This document shows, in pieces, positions 38,442 to 47,223 of a DNA stretch of 64,000 bases. A model generated the notes under the pieces. That model did no database searches, was not told the origin of the DNA, and was given only the letters and a program-made list of their open reading frames with translations. A program made the position numbers and the translations under genes. Origin of the DNA: Pseudomonadota bacterium (GTDB taxonomy: Bacteria > Pseudomonadota > Alphaproteobacteria > Rhizobiales > Xanthobacteraceae); assembly GCA_963204905.1 (NCBI GenBank), contig CAUJJN010000192.1:1-64000 (forward strand), given 5' to 3'. Within the stretch, counting starts at the first letter, position 1. Every line of letters begins with the position of its first letter.

Positions 38442-39980
38442 ATGGCGAACTATAATCTCAACGGCGCAATTTGGGATCATCTGACGCTGACCTACAGTTT
38501 CGCTACGGCGAATTACGATTCCAGTACACAGCCGGCCCAGTTCAGCAACATTCTGAGCAACGATTTTTTGAAGAATGAAATACGCGAGGCGTTTGCGTCG
38601 TGGGATGCGGTTTCTTTTATCAATTTCGTGGAAGTTGCGGATAGTGCGAATGTCGATATTCGCATCGGCTACGCCAACATTGATGGGCCTTATAATACGT
38701 TGGCGCAGACGACCTATTTTTCCAGCAACGGGTTCTTTAAATCTGACGTCGTCATCAGATTCGATTTAGGCGAATCGTATAGTATTTCCGGTCAGGATGC
38801 CGTTCTTGGGAACGGCGTGACTTTTTATTCGGTCGCGTTGCACGAGATCGGTCATGCGCTTGGGCTGGGTCACTACGAAGGTGGGCCAGCGATCATGCAT
38901 GCAAGCGCTTCGTCTGCGATCAAAACTCTGCAGACCTCGGATATCGACGGTATTCACGCGCTTTACGGAACACCGCAAGATCCGATCAATCTTGCTATCG
39001 ATAACTTCGGCGTAGCCAGCGGATGGTCCAGTTTTGATCGCTATCCGCGCGATGTTGTTGACGTCAATGGAGACGGAAGAGCCGATATTATCGGCTTTGG
39101 CCAAGGGGGCGTTTGGGTTTCGCTCGCAAACACCAATGGCAGCTTTGCTCCGGCTAAATTCGCTCTCTCGAATTTCGGCCAGGACCAGGGTTGGAGCAGC
39201 TACGATCGATTTGAGCGATCGATGGCCGACGTGAATGGCGATGGGCGTGCCGATGTCGTTGGTTTCGGCCAAGCTGGTACCTGGGTTGCCCTTGCCGGTG
39301 CCAACGGAACTTTCGGGGACGCAAAATTTACACTTGGGAATTTTGGTCAGGATCAGGGGTGGAGTAGCGCCAATCGGTATTTCCGCGACGTGGCCGACGT
39401 CAACGGCGATGGCCGCGCCGATGTGATCGGATTTGGCCAGGCTGGCACATACGTTTCTCTTGCCACCGGAAATGGCGCGTTTGCGGCCGCAACGTTGTCG
39501 GTTACAAATTTTGGTGCCGCCCAAGGGTGGTCAAACCAGGATCAATTTCCTCGCTTCGTGGCTGATATCAACGGAGATGGGCGTGCCGATATTGTTGGTT
39601 TCGGCCAGTCCGGTGTCTGGGTCGCGCTCGCGAAAGCTGGCGGGGGCTTCAATGCGGCGACGATGGTGATGAATGGTTTCGGGCAAGATCAGGGCTGGAA
39701 TAGCAATGATCACTATTTGCGGACCATTGCGGATGTGAATGGCGACGGGCGCGCGGATATCATCGCTTTTGGAGAGAATGATGTATACGTCGCCCTGGCA
39801 AATGGGAGCGGTGGGTTCAATGCGCCCGCGGTCGAGTTTCATAACTTCACGCCGGGAATGGGGGGCTGGACGAGCAATAATGCTTTTCCGCGTTTTGTGG
39901 CTGACATCAACGGCGATCATCGTGCCGACCTGATTGGTTTTGGACAGGCGGGCGCGTATGACTCGCTTGTTTTTGCTTAG
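38442..39980 (+). CDS. Matrixin-like zinc metalloprotease with six C-terminal FG-GAP/VCBS-like repeats
   Basis: Zinc motif HEIGHALGLGH followed by IMHAS (Met-turn); no N-terminal signal peptide; repeats of about 56 aa with DVNGDGRADIIGFGQ. Confidence 0.9.
   Translation: MANYNLNGAIWDHLTLTYSFATANYDSSTQPAQFSNILSNDFLKNEIREAFASWDAVSFINFVEVADSANVDIRIGYANIDGPYNTLAQTTYFSSNGFFKSDVVIRFDLGESYSISGQDAVLGNGVTFYSVALHEIGHALGLGHYEGGPAIMHASASSAIKTLQTSDIDGIHALYGTPQDPINLAIDNFGVASGWSSFDRYPRDVVDVNGDGRADIIGFGQGGVWVSLANTNGSFAPAKFALSNFGQDQGWSSYDRFERSMADVNGDGRADVVGFGQAGTWVALAGANGTFGDAKFTLGNFGQDQGWSSANRYFRDVADVNGDGRADVIGFGQAGTYVSLATGNGAFAAATLSVTNFGAAQGWSNQDQFPRFVADINGDGRADIVGFGQSGVWVALAKAGGGFNAATMVMNGFGQDQGWNSNDHYLRTIADVNGDGRADIIAFGENDVYVALANGSGGFNAPAVEFHNFTPGMGGWTSNNAFPRFVADINGDHRADLIGFGQAGAYDSLVFA
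38985..39980 (+). repeat. Six in-gene repeats of about 168 bp encoding NFGQDQGWSSxDRxxRxVADVNGDGRADxxGFGQAGxWVALA units
   Basis: Six successive copies are visible in the translation. Confidence 0.9.
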
Positions 39981-40361
39981 GCCACAGACTTGTTCTTTTT
40001 ACCTTTGATCCTGGTCAGCTGATCAAGTTTCGTTGCTTTTCTTTGTTGCAGCGATGATTCCGCGCCGCCTCGTCCGCTTCATGTGAAATGATGCCGGACG
40101 TTGGCGTGCAACTTTGGCAATTGTCCCCCTGTTTCTGCGGAAGCTGATTCTCCTGAATGGTTTGGACGGGCGGGTTATTTCTGTGCTGACGCTCGAATCG
40201 AGTATCAGCGTCGATTTGCTGGGTTTGCGATTTGGGATTATCTCAAGCGCATGCCGGAAGCCGGCGTGAGGCGCGGTTCTTTTTGATTCCCCAAAGGTAT
40301 CTGCCGGATGGTCGCACCGACGAGACTTTGAAGGGCGAGAACAAGGTCGGAAAGTGCTGCC

Positions 40362-41330
40362 ATGACTATCGTATCTCTTGTCACCGGAGCCGGAGGATTT
40401 CTTGGTCGTCGCTTATTTGACCTTGGGCGGCAGCGAGGATGGCATATGCGTGGGACCGTTCGACATGGTCATGCGGCGATTGACGACGCTCTGAATATTT
40501 CCGAAATCGAACTGGGCGCGCCCGAGACGGATTGGCGCCGAGTGCTTCGCGGCGTCGACGTCGTTATTCATGCGGCGGCACGCACGCACATCCTTCGAGA
40601 GATGGCGACTGATCCCGCAGCCGCGTATCGGATCACGAACGTCGAGGCTACCGAAAAGATTGCGCAGATAGCAGCGGAAGAAGGAGTGAAACGCTTCGTC
40701 TTCGTCAGTTCGGTCCATGTGCATGGAGGCATTTCGCAGGGAGGGCCGCTGACGGAGGAATCTTCTCAACAGCCCACAACATTCTATGCCAAATCCAAGA
40801 GAGACGCAGAGGTGGCTCTTGAGGATGTCGCCCGAAAGACCGGCCTTGAAACAGTTATCGTGCGGCCACCACTGGTTTTTGGGCCAAACGTGAAAGCCAA
40901 TTTTCTTCGCTTGATCGAGCAAGTCGACAAAGGGGGCATCGTCCCTTTTGCGTTGGTCAGAAATCGTCGCAGTTTGATTTACATCGATAATCTCGCCGAT
41001 CTGCTTCTCACCGCAGCGGTCCATCCCGCCGCGGTGGGCCGTTCGTTTGTCGCAGCCGATGATACGACGCTTTCGACGCCAGAGCTCTGGCGGGAAATAG
41101 CTGTCCGGCTTGGTCGTCCGTCTCGCATGTTGCCGCTTCCCGTATCATGGCTTCGTGCGGCCGCACGGGTTGCCGGGAAGGCGGATCTTTACGAGAAGCT
41201 GTGTGAATCGCTGGAGGTTGATGCGTCGCGAGCGCGCTCCGTGCTCGATTGGAAACCGCCGGTTGCGACCCGTGAAGCCTTGGACGCGACGATTGCATGG
41301 TATCGATCCGATCAACGAAGGCTGACCTGA
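40362..41330 (+). CDS. NAD-dependent epimerase/reductase (WbpV/WreQ-like nucleotide-sugar 4-reductase or epimerase)
   Basis: VTGAGGFLGRRLFDLGRQRGW, VIHAAARTHIL, FVFVSSVHVHG, YAKSKRDAE; C-terminal SRARSVLDWKPPVATREALDATIAWY. Confidence 0.8.
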   Translation: MTIVSLVTGAGGFLGRRLFDLGRQRGWHMRGTVRHGHAAIDDALNISEIELGAPETDWRRVLRGVDVVIHAAARTHILREMATDPAAAYRITNVEATEKIAQIAAEEGVKRFVFVSSVHVHGGISQGGPLTEESSQQPTTFYAKSKRDAEVALEDVARKTGLETVIVRPPLVFGPNVKANFLRLIEQVDKGGIVPFALVRNRRSLIYIDNLADLLLTAAVHPAAVGRSFVAADDTTLSTPELWREIAVRLGRPSRMLPLPVSWLRAAARVAGKADLYEKLCESLEVDASRARSVLDWKPPVATREALDATIAWYRSDQRRLT

Positions 41331-41464
41331 CCGACCCCGACGCTTTCGTCAGGAAGAATACCGCTGCCGCGACGAACCGCGCGGTTTTGCGCGACGACCG
41401 CTGGGAAAGGAAAAGCCGTCGCGCCTTGTTTCGTTGGCGGATGTCGTTGACCGGGAATTGCCGA

Positions 41465-42691
41465 CTATCCGCGTTCGTCCGCGATCGCCTTGCCGTCGTT
41501 GGGCAGCGAGCCGCCGGCGACCAGGTCTACCTTGCCGCCGAGTTTGGTAACGGCGCGCAGCGTGGCGCCGACGGCTTCGGCGAGGGCGGGTGAGGCGGCT
41601 GTGGTTTCGGCCTTCAAGGTCATCACATCTGATTCGCCGTCGCGGCCGACCACCAGCCGCAGGCGCCCCAGTTCTGGATGACGCTTGCCGATCTCGGCGA
41701 CCTGCTCGGGCCGCACGAACATGCCTTTCACCTTGGTGGTCTGGTCGGCGCGGCCCATCCAGCCCTTGATACGCAAGTTGGTGTGGCCGGCGGCGCTGGG
41801 ACCGGGCAGTGCGGCGGTGAGGTCGCCCAGCGCAAGCCTGATCCACGGATGATGCGGATTGAGCGTCGTCACGACGATCTCGCCGACATCGCCTTCCGGC
41901 ACGGGATCGCCAGTGCCGGGCCGCACGATTTCGAAGATCACGTTTTCGGTGACCACCATGCCGTCGCGCCCGGCGGTTTCGAATGCCACCAGCCCGAGAT
42001 CCGCGGTGCCGAACACCTGATAGGCGTCGATGCCGCGGCCCTTGATCTCGGCTTGCAGGGATGGCGGGAACGCCGCGCCGGAAACGATGGCGCGCTTGAT
42101 CGAGGAGACATCGCGGCCGGTCTTCTCGGCATTGTCGAGCAGGATTTTCAGGAAGTCCGGCGTGCCGGCATAGGCGACCGGCCGATAAGCCTCGATCAGT
42201 TCGAACTGTTGCTCGGTGTTGCCGGGGCCGGCGGGGATCACGGCGCAGCCCAGCGCCCGCGCGGCGGAATCAAAAATGAAGCCGCCCGGTGTCAGGTGAT
42301 AGCTGAAGGTGTTGAGCACCACGTCTCCCGGCCGCAGCCCCGCGGCGAAGATCGCGCGGGCACTCCCCCAGGAATCGGTCTCGGCTGCCTGCGGTTCGAA
42401 AATCGGCCCTGGTGAGGTGAACAGACGCCCGAACGAGCCGAGCGGTGCGCTCACCAGCCCCCCGAACGGCGGAGCAGCCTTGTGGATCGCTGGCAGGTCG
42501 GACTTCCGCAGTACTGGCAGCGCGGCCAGCGCCGCGCGGCTGGTGATGGTGGCAGGGGCGATGCCCTTGAGGCGCTCCGCGTAAGCCGGAGCCTTCAGTG
42601 CCGCGCGCAGCACGTCAGGAAGCCGTGCGAACAGGTCGGCCTCGCGGTCCTGCGGCGTTCGGGTTTCGAGGGCGTCGTAGTGGTCGGCCAT
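41465..42691 (-). CDS. Phenylacetate-CoA ligase-like (PaaK family) AMP-forming ligase
   Basis: RKSDLPAIHKAAPPFGG, NTFSYHLTPGGFIFDSAARALG, YQVFGTADLGLVAFET, IRLALGDLTAALPG, GRADQTTKVKGMFVRPEQV. Confidence 0.88.
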   Translation of the reverse strand: MADHYDALETRTPQDREADLFARLPDVLRAALKAPAYAERLKGIAPATITSRAALAALPVLRKSDLPAIHKAAPPFGGLVSAPLGSFGRLFTSPGPIFEPQAAETDSWGSARAIFAAGLRPGDVVLNTFSYHLTPGGFIFDSAARALGCAVIPAGPGNTEQQFELIEAYRPVAYAGTPDFLKILLDNAEKTGRDVSSIKRAIVSGAAFPPSLQAEIKGRGIDAYQVFGTADLGLVAFETAGRDGMVVTENVIFEIVRPGTGDPVPEGDVGEIVVTTLNPHHPWIRLALGDLTAALPGPSAAGHTNLRIKGWMGRADQTTKVKGMFVRPEQVAEIGKRHPELGRLRLVVGRDGESDVMTLKAETTAASPALAEAVGATLRAVTKLGGKVDLVAGGSLPNDGKAIADERG

Positions 42692-42768
42692 GGCGGGGTC
42701 CTGTTCATTCGCAACGCGTGTTCGGCTGCCTCTCCCGACAAGGAAAGAGCGGTGTCCTCAATCGAATC

Positions 42769-43605
42769 TCAGAGCCAGCGTTTGCGGCGCTTGAAACTTT
42801 TGAGGTTCTTGAAACTCTTGCGCTGATGCTCGCCGCCGCCGAGGTAGAATTCCTTGACGTCCTCGTTGTCGCGCAACTCATCGGCTGTGCCGTCGAGCAC
42901 GACCTTACCCTGTTCCATGATGTAGCCGTGGCTTGCGACCGACAGCGCGGCGCGCGCGTTCTGCTCCACCAGCAGAATGGTGACGCCGAGATCGCGGTTG
43001 ATCTGGCGGATGATGGCGAACACTTCCTTCACCAGTAGCGGCGACAGGCCCATCGAGGGCTCGTCCATCAGGATCATCTTGGGGCGCGCCATCATGGCCC
43101 GGCCGATCGCCAGCATCTGCTGTTCGCCGCCGGAGAGGTAGCCGGCGAGACCGGTACGTTCCTTGAGGCGCGGGAAATATTTGAAGACCATGTCGATATC
43201 GGCATTCACCCCACCGTCGCTGCGGGTAAACGCGCCCAGCCGCAGATTCTCCAGCGTGGTCATGTCGGAAATGATGCGCCGACCCTCCATCACCTGGAAA
43301 ATACCCCGGCGGACGATCTGGTCGGGGTCGATCCCGTTGATGCGCTCGCCATTGAACATGATGTCGCCGCGGGTGACTTCGCCTTCCTCGGTCTTGAGCA
43401 GGCCGGAGATCGCCTTGAGCGTCGTCGACTTGCCCGCGCCGTTGGCGCCGAGCAGCGCCACGATCGCGCCCTGCTGCACATCGAGCGACAGGCCGCGCAG
43501 CACAAGGATGACCTTGTCGTAGACAACCTCGATGTTGCGTACCGATAGCAGGGGAGCCGCAGCGGTCGTCGGTGCCTTGCGCGTCAATTCAGCAGTGTCG
43601 GTCAT
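42769..43605 (-). CDS. livF: ABC transporter ATP-binding protein (LivF family)
   Basis: LLGANGAGKSTTLKAISGLL, LSGGEQQMLAIGRAMMARPKMILMDEPSMGLSP. Confidence 0.93.
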   Translation of the reverse strand: MTDTAELTRKAPTTAAAPLLSVRNIEVVYDKVILVLRGLSLDVQQGAIVALLGANGAGKSTTLKAISGLLKTEEGEVTRGDIMFNGERINGIDPDQIVRRGIFQVMEGRRIISDMTTLENLRLGAFTRSDGGVNADIDMVFKYFPRLKERTGLAGYLSGGEQQMLAIGRAMMARPKMILMDEPSMGLSPLLVKEVFAIIRQINRDLGVTILLVEQNARAALSVASHGYIMEQGKVVLDGTADELRDNEDVKEFYLGGGEHQRKSFKNLKSFKRRKRWL

Positions 43606-43669
43606 GTCGTTGTCCGCAGTGTCGAGGCGTCATGTCGGCGCCTGACCGTTCGAGGAACAGCGTTCTGAA

Positions 43670-43691
43670 GGATGCCGACGTGTCGGCATCC
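43670..43691. repeat. Perfect 10-bp inverted repeat with 2-nt spacer
   Basis: GGATGCCGAC-GT-GTCGGCATCC between the substrate-binding-protein gene and livF. Confidence 0.9.
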
Positions 43692-43721
43692 ACGGTTCTT
43701 GCAGTTAGCGGCGAGACGTGG

Positions 43722-43770
43722 GTGGCCGGGCGTGGGCGTGAAAACGTGTCCCACGCGTTGCCCGGCCATG
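43722..43770. repeat. REP-like imperfect palindrome
   Basis: GGCCGGGC GTGGG ... CCCACGC GTT GCCCGGCC in the same intergenic gap. Confidence 0.7.
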
Positions 43771-43783
43771 ACGCCTCATCGTC

Positions 43784-45064
43784 TTACCAGCCGAGCCATT
43801 CCGCCTTGCGCGGGAGCTCGATGGTCTTGACCTTCTCGAGCTTGATGGTGCCCTTCTTTATCAGGTCGTTGAGATCACCGTCGGTCGCGCCCGACACCTT
43901 GGTGCGATACAGATCGACGGTTAGCGTACCGCGATGGTCGGTGTCGGTCCAAGTCGACGGGTTGCAGACGCCTTCCAATCCAGCCGGCACCCAGCCCTTC
44001 TTCTGGTAAAAGGCCTTCTTGACGTTCTCGCCGGTGACGCCGCCGTTCTTCGCGGCCCATTCCAGCGCTTCCTTCATGTACATGGCGCTGCAAACGCCGG
44101 CGATGTAATGCACCGGGCGATAGGCGGCGCCACTGGCGTCGGAGATCTTGGAAATCTCCATCACGGTCTTCATGCCGGGTGCGTTGGCGCCCCAGGCCAC
44201 GGGGGTGCGGAGCGGGAACACGACGCCGTCAGCGGCATCGCCAGCGGTCTTGGCGGCGTTTTCGTCCATGCCCCAGACGTTGCCGAGGAATTGGACATCG
44301 ACGCCGGCCGTCTTGCAGGCTTTGATGACAGAGATGTTGGAAGCGGCGGTATTGCCAAGATAGGCGTAGTTGGCGCCAGAGCTCTTGAGGCTCAGGCACT
44401 GCGCGCTGTAGTCGCCGGGGCTCAGCGCGAACACCAGCGGCGGCAGCACCTCGAAGCCGAGTTCCTTGGCCAGTGCTTCACCTGCGGCCTTGGGCGCGTT
44501 CGGATAGGGGTGGTTGGCGCCCATGTGGACGAACTTCGGCGCGCCCGACTTGCCCTTGGCTTTCCAGTCCTCCGCCGCCCAGGTCAGTTCGGCGCGCAGC
44601 GCATCGGAGTAGCTCGGGCCGTAGAAGAAGTTGTAGGGCGCAGCCTTCGACTTGCCGGCCGCGCCGGTGGGGTCGGTCAGTTGGCCCGCGTAGGACGCCG
44701 ACAGGAACGGGATCTTGTCCTGGGCGACGAAGCCGGTCAGCGCCTCGGTGTCGGCGGTGCCCCAGCCCATGATTGCCGACACCTTGTCGGAGCCGGTCCA
44801 CTTCTTGTACTGCGCGATAGCGCGTGGCACCTGATAGCCATAGTCGACGGTTTCGATGTCGACCTTGGTGCCGTTGATGCCGCCGTTCTTGTTTATCCAG
44901 GCGAAGGTGTCGGCCACAGCCTGGCCATACGGCGTGCCGACATCGGACGTGCCGCCGGAGTAGTCGGCGAGGTGGCCGATCTTGATCGACGATTGCGCCA
45001 GTGCGCCGCTGGCGCCGAGCACGACCGCGAGCGCGGCGCTGCCGAGCAGGGTGGTGATTTTCAT
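43784..45064 (-). CDS. ABC transporter substrate-binding protein (Leu/Ile/Val-binding family)
   Basis: Signal peptide MKITTLLGSAALAVVLGASGALAQ; SSIKIGHLADYSGGTSDVGTPYGQAVADTFAWIN. Confidence 0.92.
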   Translation of the reverse strand: MKITTLLGSAALAVVLGASGALAQSSIKIGHLADYSGGTSDVGTPYGQAVADTFAWINKNGGINGTKVDIETVDYGYQVPRAIAQYKKWTGSDKVSAIMGWGTADTEALTGFVAQDKIPFLSASYAGQLTDPTGAAGKSKAAPYNFFYGPSYSDALRAELTWAAEDWKAKGKSGAPKFVHMGANHPYPNAPKAAGEALAKELGFEVLPPLVFALSPGDYSAQCLSLKSSGANYAYLGNTAASNISVIKACKTAGVDVQFLGNVWGMDENAAKTAGDAADGVVFPLRTPVAWGANAPGMKTVMEISKISDASGAAYRPVHYIAGVCSAMYMKEALEWAAKNGGVTGENVKKAFYQKKGWVPAGLEGVCNPSTWTDTDHRGTLTVDLYRTKVSGATDGDLNDLIKKGTIKLEKVKTIELPRKAEWLGW

Positions 45065-45117
45065 GGGTCTTCCTCCTGTTGATTTATGCGGTGGTCTGAT
45101 CGTCGCCCGCTCGAGCC

Positions 45118-46188
45118 TTAATGCGAGAACGGGTAGAACTTCCAGTAAGCTTTGATCTGATGCCAGCGGTGCGCAAGTCCGTCAGGTTCGAACACCAGGA
45201 AGGCAATGATGATGGCGCCGATGGCAATCTCGCGCAGGAATGTGATGTTGTTCTTCAGGCCCAGCGTCTGGTCGATCAGCCCGCCGCGCAGAGCCGCACT
45301 GAGCCACTCCATGACTTCGGGGAGCAGGACGACGAAGGCGGTCCCCATCAGGGTGCCCATGACAGAGCCCAGTCCGCCGATAATGACCATGGCGAGGAAA
45401 AGGATCGAACGTTCGATGCCGAATCCTTCATAGGAGACCACGAGCTGGTAATGCGCGTACAGCGCGCCGCCGATGCCCGCGAAGAAGGCCGCGATGCCGA
45501 ATGACAGCGTGCGATACTTGGTCAGGTTGATGCCCATGATCTCGGCTGAGAGATAATGGTCACGCACCGCGATCAGCGCGCGGCCGTCGCGCGAGCGCAT
45601 CAAGTTGGTCACCAGCAGGAATGAGATCACGACATAGGCCAGCACCACATAGAAATACTGATGGTCGCCCCTCACGGCGTAGCCGAAAATCGAGAACGGT
45701 TCCGCGGACGCTGGCACCGAGCCGCCAGAAAACCATTCGGCGCGGGCGAAGAAGTCGAGAAGAATGTACTGCGCGGCGAGTGTCGCGATCGCGAGATACA
45801 GCCCCTTCAGGCGCGCTGCGGGCAGGCCGAAAACCAACCCGACGATCGCGGTGATGAAGCCGGACAGCGGAATGGCGAAGAACGTCGGCACCGACAGCTT
45901 GCTCGAAAGATAGGCAGAGGTGAAAGCGCCGAACAGGAAGAACGCGGCGTGGCCGATGGAGATCTGGCCGGTGAAGCCCAGCAACACATTAAGGCCCAGC
46001 GCTGCGATGCCGTAGATGCCGATCGCGATCAGCATGCTCATCCAGTAGTCGCCGAGCACGAGCGGCGCGCAGGCGGCGAGCAATATGCCGGCGATGGCGA
46101 AATTCCGGCTCGTCACCGTCGGGAAAATGGTGGTGTCCGCCGCGTAGGAAGTGCGGAAATCACCAGCGGGGATCATTGAATTGGCCAT
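45118..46188 (-). CDS. livM: Branched-chain amino acid-type ABC transporter permease (LivM family)
   Basis: LNVLLGFTGQISIGHAAFFLFGAF, RLKGLYLAIATLAAQYILLDFF, AVRDHYLSAEIMGINLTKYRTLSF. Confidence 0.93.
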   Translation of the reverse strand: MANSMIPAGDFRTSYAADTTIFPTVTSRNFAIAGILLAACAPLVLGDYWMSMLIAIGIYGIAALGLNVLLGFTGQISIGHAAFFLFGAFTSAYLSSKLSVPTFFAIPLSGFITAIVGLVFGLPAARLKGLYLAIATLAAQYILLDFFARAEWFSGGSVPASAEPFSIFGYAVRGDHQYFYVVLAYVVISFLLVTNLMRSRDGRALIAVRDHYLSAEIMGINLTKYRTLSFGIAAFFAGIGGALYAHYQLVVSYEGFGIERSILFLAMVIIGGLGSVMGTLMGTAFVVLLPEVMEWLSAALRGGLIDQTLGLKNNITFLREIAIGAIIIAFLVFEPDGLAHRWHQIKAYWKFYPFSH

Positions 46189-46194
46189 GTTGTA

Positions 46195-47088
46195 TTATAC
46201 CCGCTCGATGTCCTTGGTGCCGAACAGTCCGTAAGGCTTGATCATCAGAATGATGATCAGCACGTAGAACGGCGCGACCTCGTAGAGATTGCCCCAGTGC
46301 AGATACTGGCCATCCACGAACTGCGCGAAGTTTTCCAGAAGGCCGATGATGATGCCGCCGAGCACAGCGCCGGCGATAGAATCGAGGCCGCCCAGAATGA
46401 CGGCCGGAAACACCTTGATGCCGTAGATCGACAGGCCCGACGACACGCCGTTGACCACCGCGACCACGACGCCCGCGACCGCCGACACGGTTGCCGAGAT
46501 CGCCCATGACATCGCGAACACGTTTTTCACGGAAATGCCGAGCGACTGTGCCACCTGCTGGTTGAAGGCCGTAGCGCGCATGGCGAGGCCATGTTTGGAA
46601 ACCTGGAAGAACCATGCCATCGCCGCCATCATCGCCAGCGACACGACCAGACTCATGACGTAGACGGTCTGGATCGACAGGCCAAGGAAACTGACCGACT
46701 GGCTGGTGAAGATCGGCGGGAACGGCTGCGGATTGACGCCGAAGATCCACTTCATTGCCGCTTGCAGGACTGTCGAGAGAGCGATCGTCACCATGATCAC
46801 CGAGATGATCGGCTCGCCGATCATCGGCCGCAGGAACACCATCTGGATCAGGATGCCGAAGACGAACATGAAGATCATGGTGATCGGCATCGCCGCGTAG
46901 AATGGCACCTGATACTTGACCATCAGCGCCCAGCACACCCAGGCGCCGACCAGCAACAGTTCGCCCTGCGCGAAGTTGACGACCTGCGTTGCCTTGTAGA
47001 TCAGCACGAACGACATCGCGACCACGCCATACAGCGTGCCGACCACGAGGCCGTTGACCAGAAGCTGGATCAGGAGTTGCGTGTTCAT
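46195..47088 (-). CDS. livH: Branched-chain amino acid-type ABC transporter permease (LivH family)
   Basis: MNTQLLIQLLVNGLVVGTLYGVVAMSFVLIYKATQVVNFAQGELLLVGAW; start chosen at 47088 rather than the upstream in-frame M at 47142. Confidence 0.93.
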   Translation of the reverse strand: MNTQLLIQLLVNGLVVGTLYGVVAMSFVLIYKATQVVNFAQGELLLVGAWVCWALMVKYQVPFYAAMPITMIFMFVFGILIQMVFLRPMIGEPIISVIMVTIALSTVLQAAMKWIFGVNPQPFPPIFTSQSVSFLGLSIQTVYVMSLVVSLAMMAAMAWFFQVSKHGLAMRATAFNQQVAQSLGISVKNVFAMSWAISATVSAVAGVVVAVVNGVSSGLSIYGIKVFPAVILGGLDSIAGAVLGGIIIGLLENFAQFVDGQYLHWGNLYEVAPFYVLIIILMIKPYGLFGTKDIERV

Positions 47089-47104
47089 GATACGTATCTC
47101 GTCG

Positions 47105-47200
47105 CGAATTTCGTCATGGCCGCGCTTGCCCCGGCCATCCACGCCTTAACAAGGCGATGGGAGGAAAGACGTGGATACCCGCGACAAGCGCGGGCATGAC
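47105..47200. repeat. REP-like intergenic palindromic repeat
   Basis: CCCGCG-ACAAG-CGCGGG (47178-47194) within GTGGATACCCGCGACAAGCGCGGGCATGACGG; same style as the 56.9 kb element. Confidence 0.7.
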
Positions 47201-47223
47201 GGCGTGTGGCTGGTACCGGCAAG

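Noticed and set aside
38985-39980. RTX (GGxGxDxxx) toxin repeats
   Set aside because: Repeats read DVNGDGRAD...FGQ of FG-GAP/VCBS type; no RTX nonapeptides seen
43934-45082. 382-aa ORF antisense to the substrate-binding protein
   Set aside because: Shadow ORF with Gly/Val/His-rich composition; the minus strand encodes an obvious SBP with signal peptide
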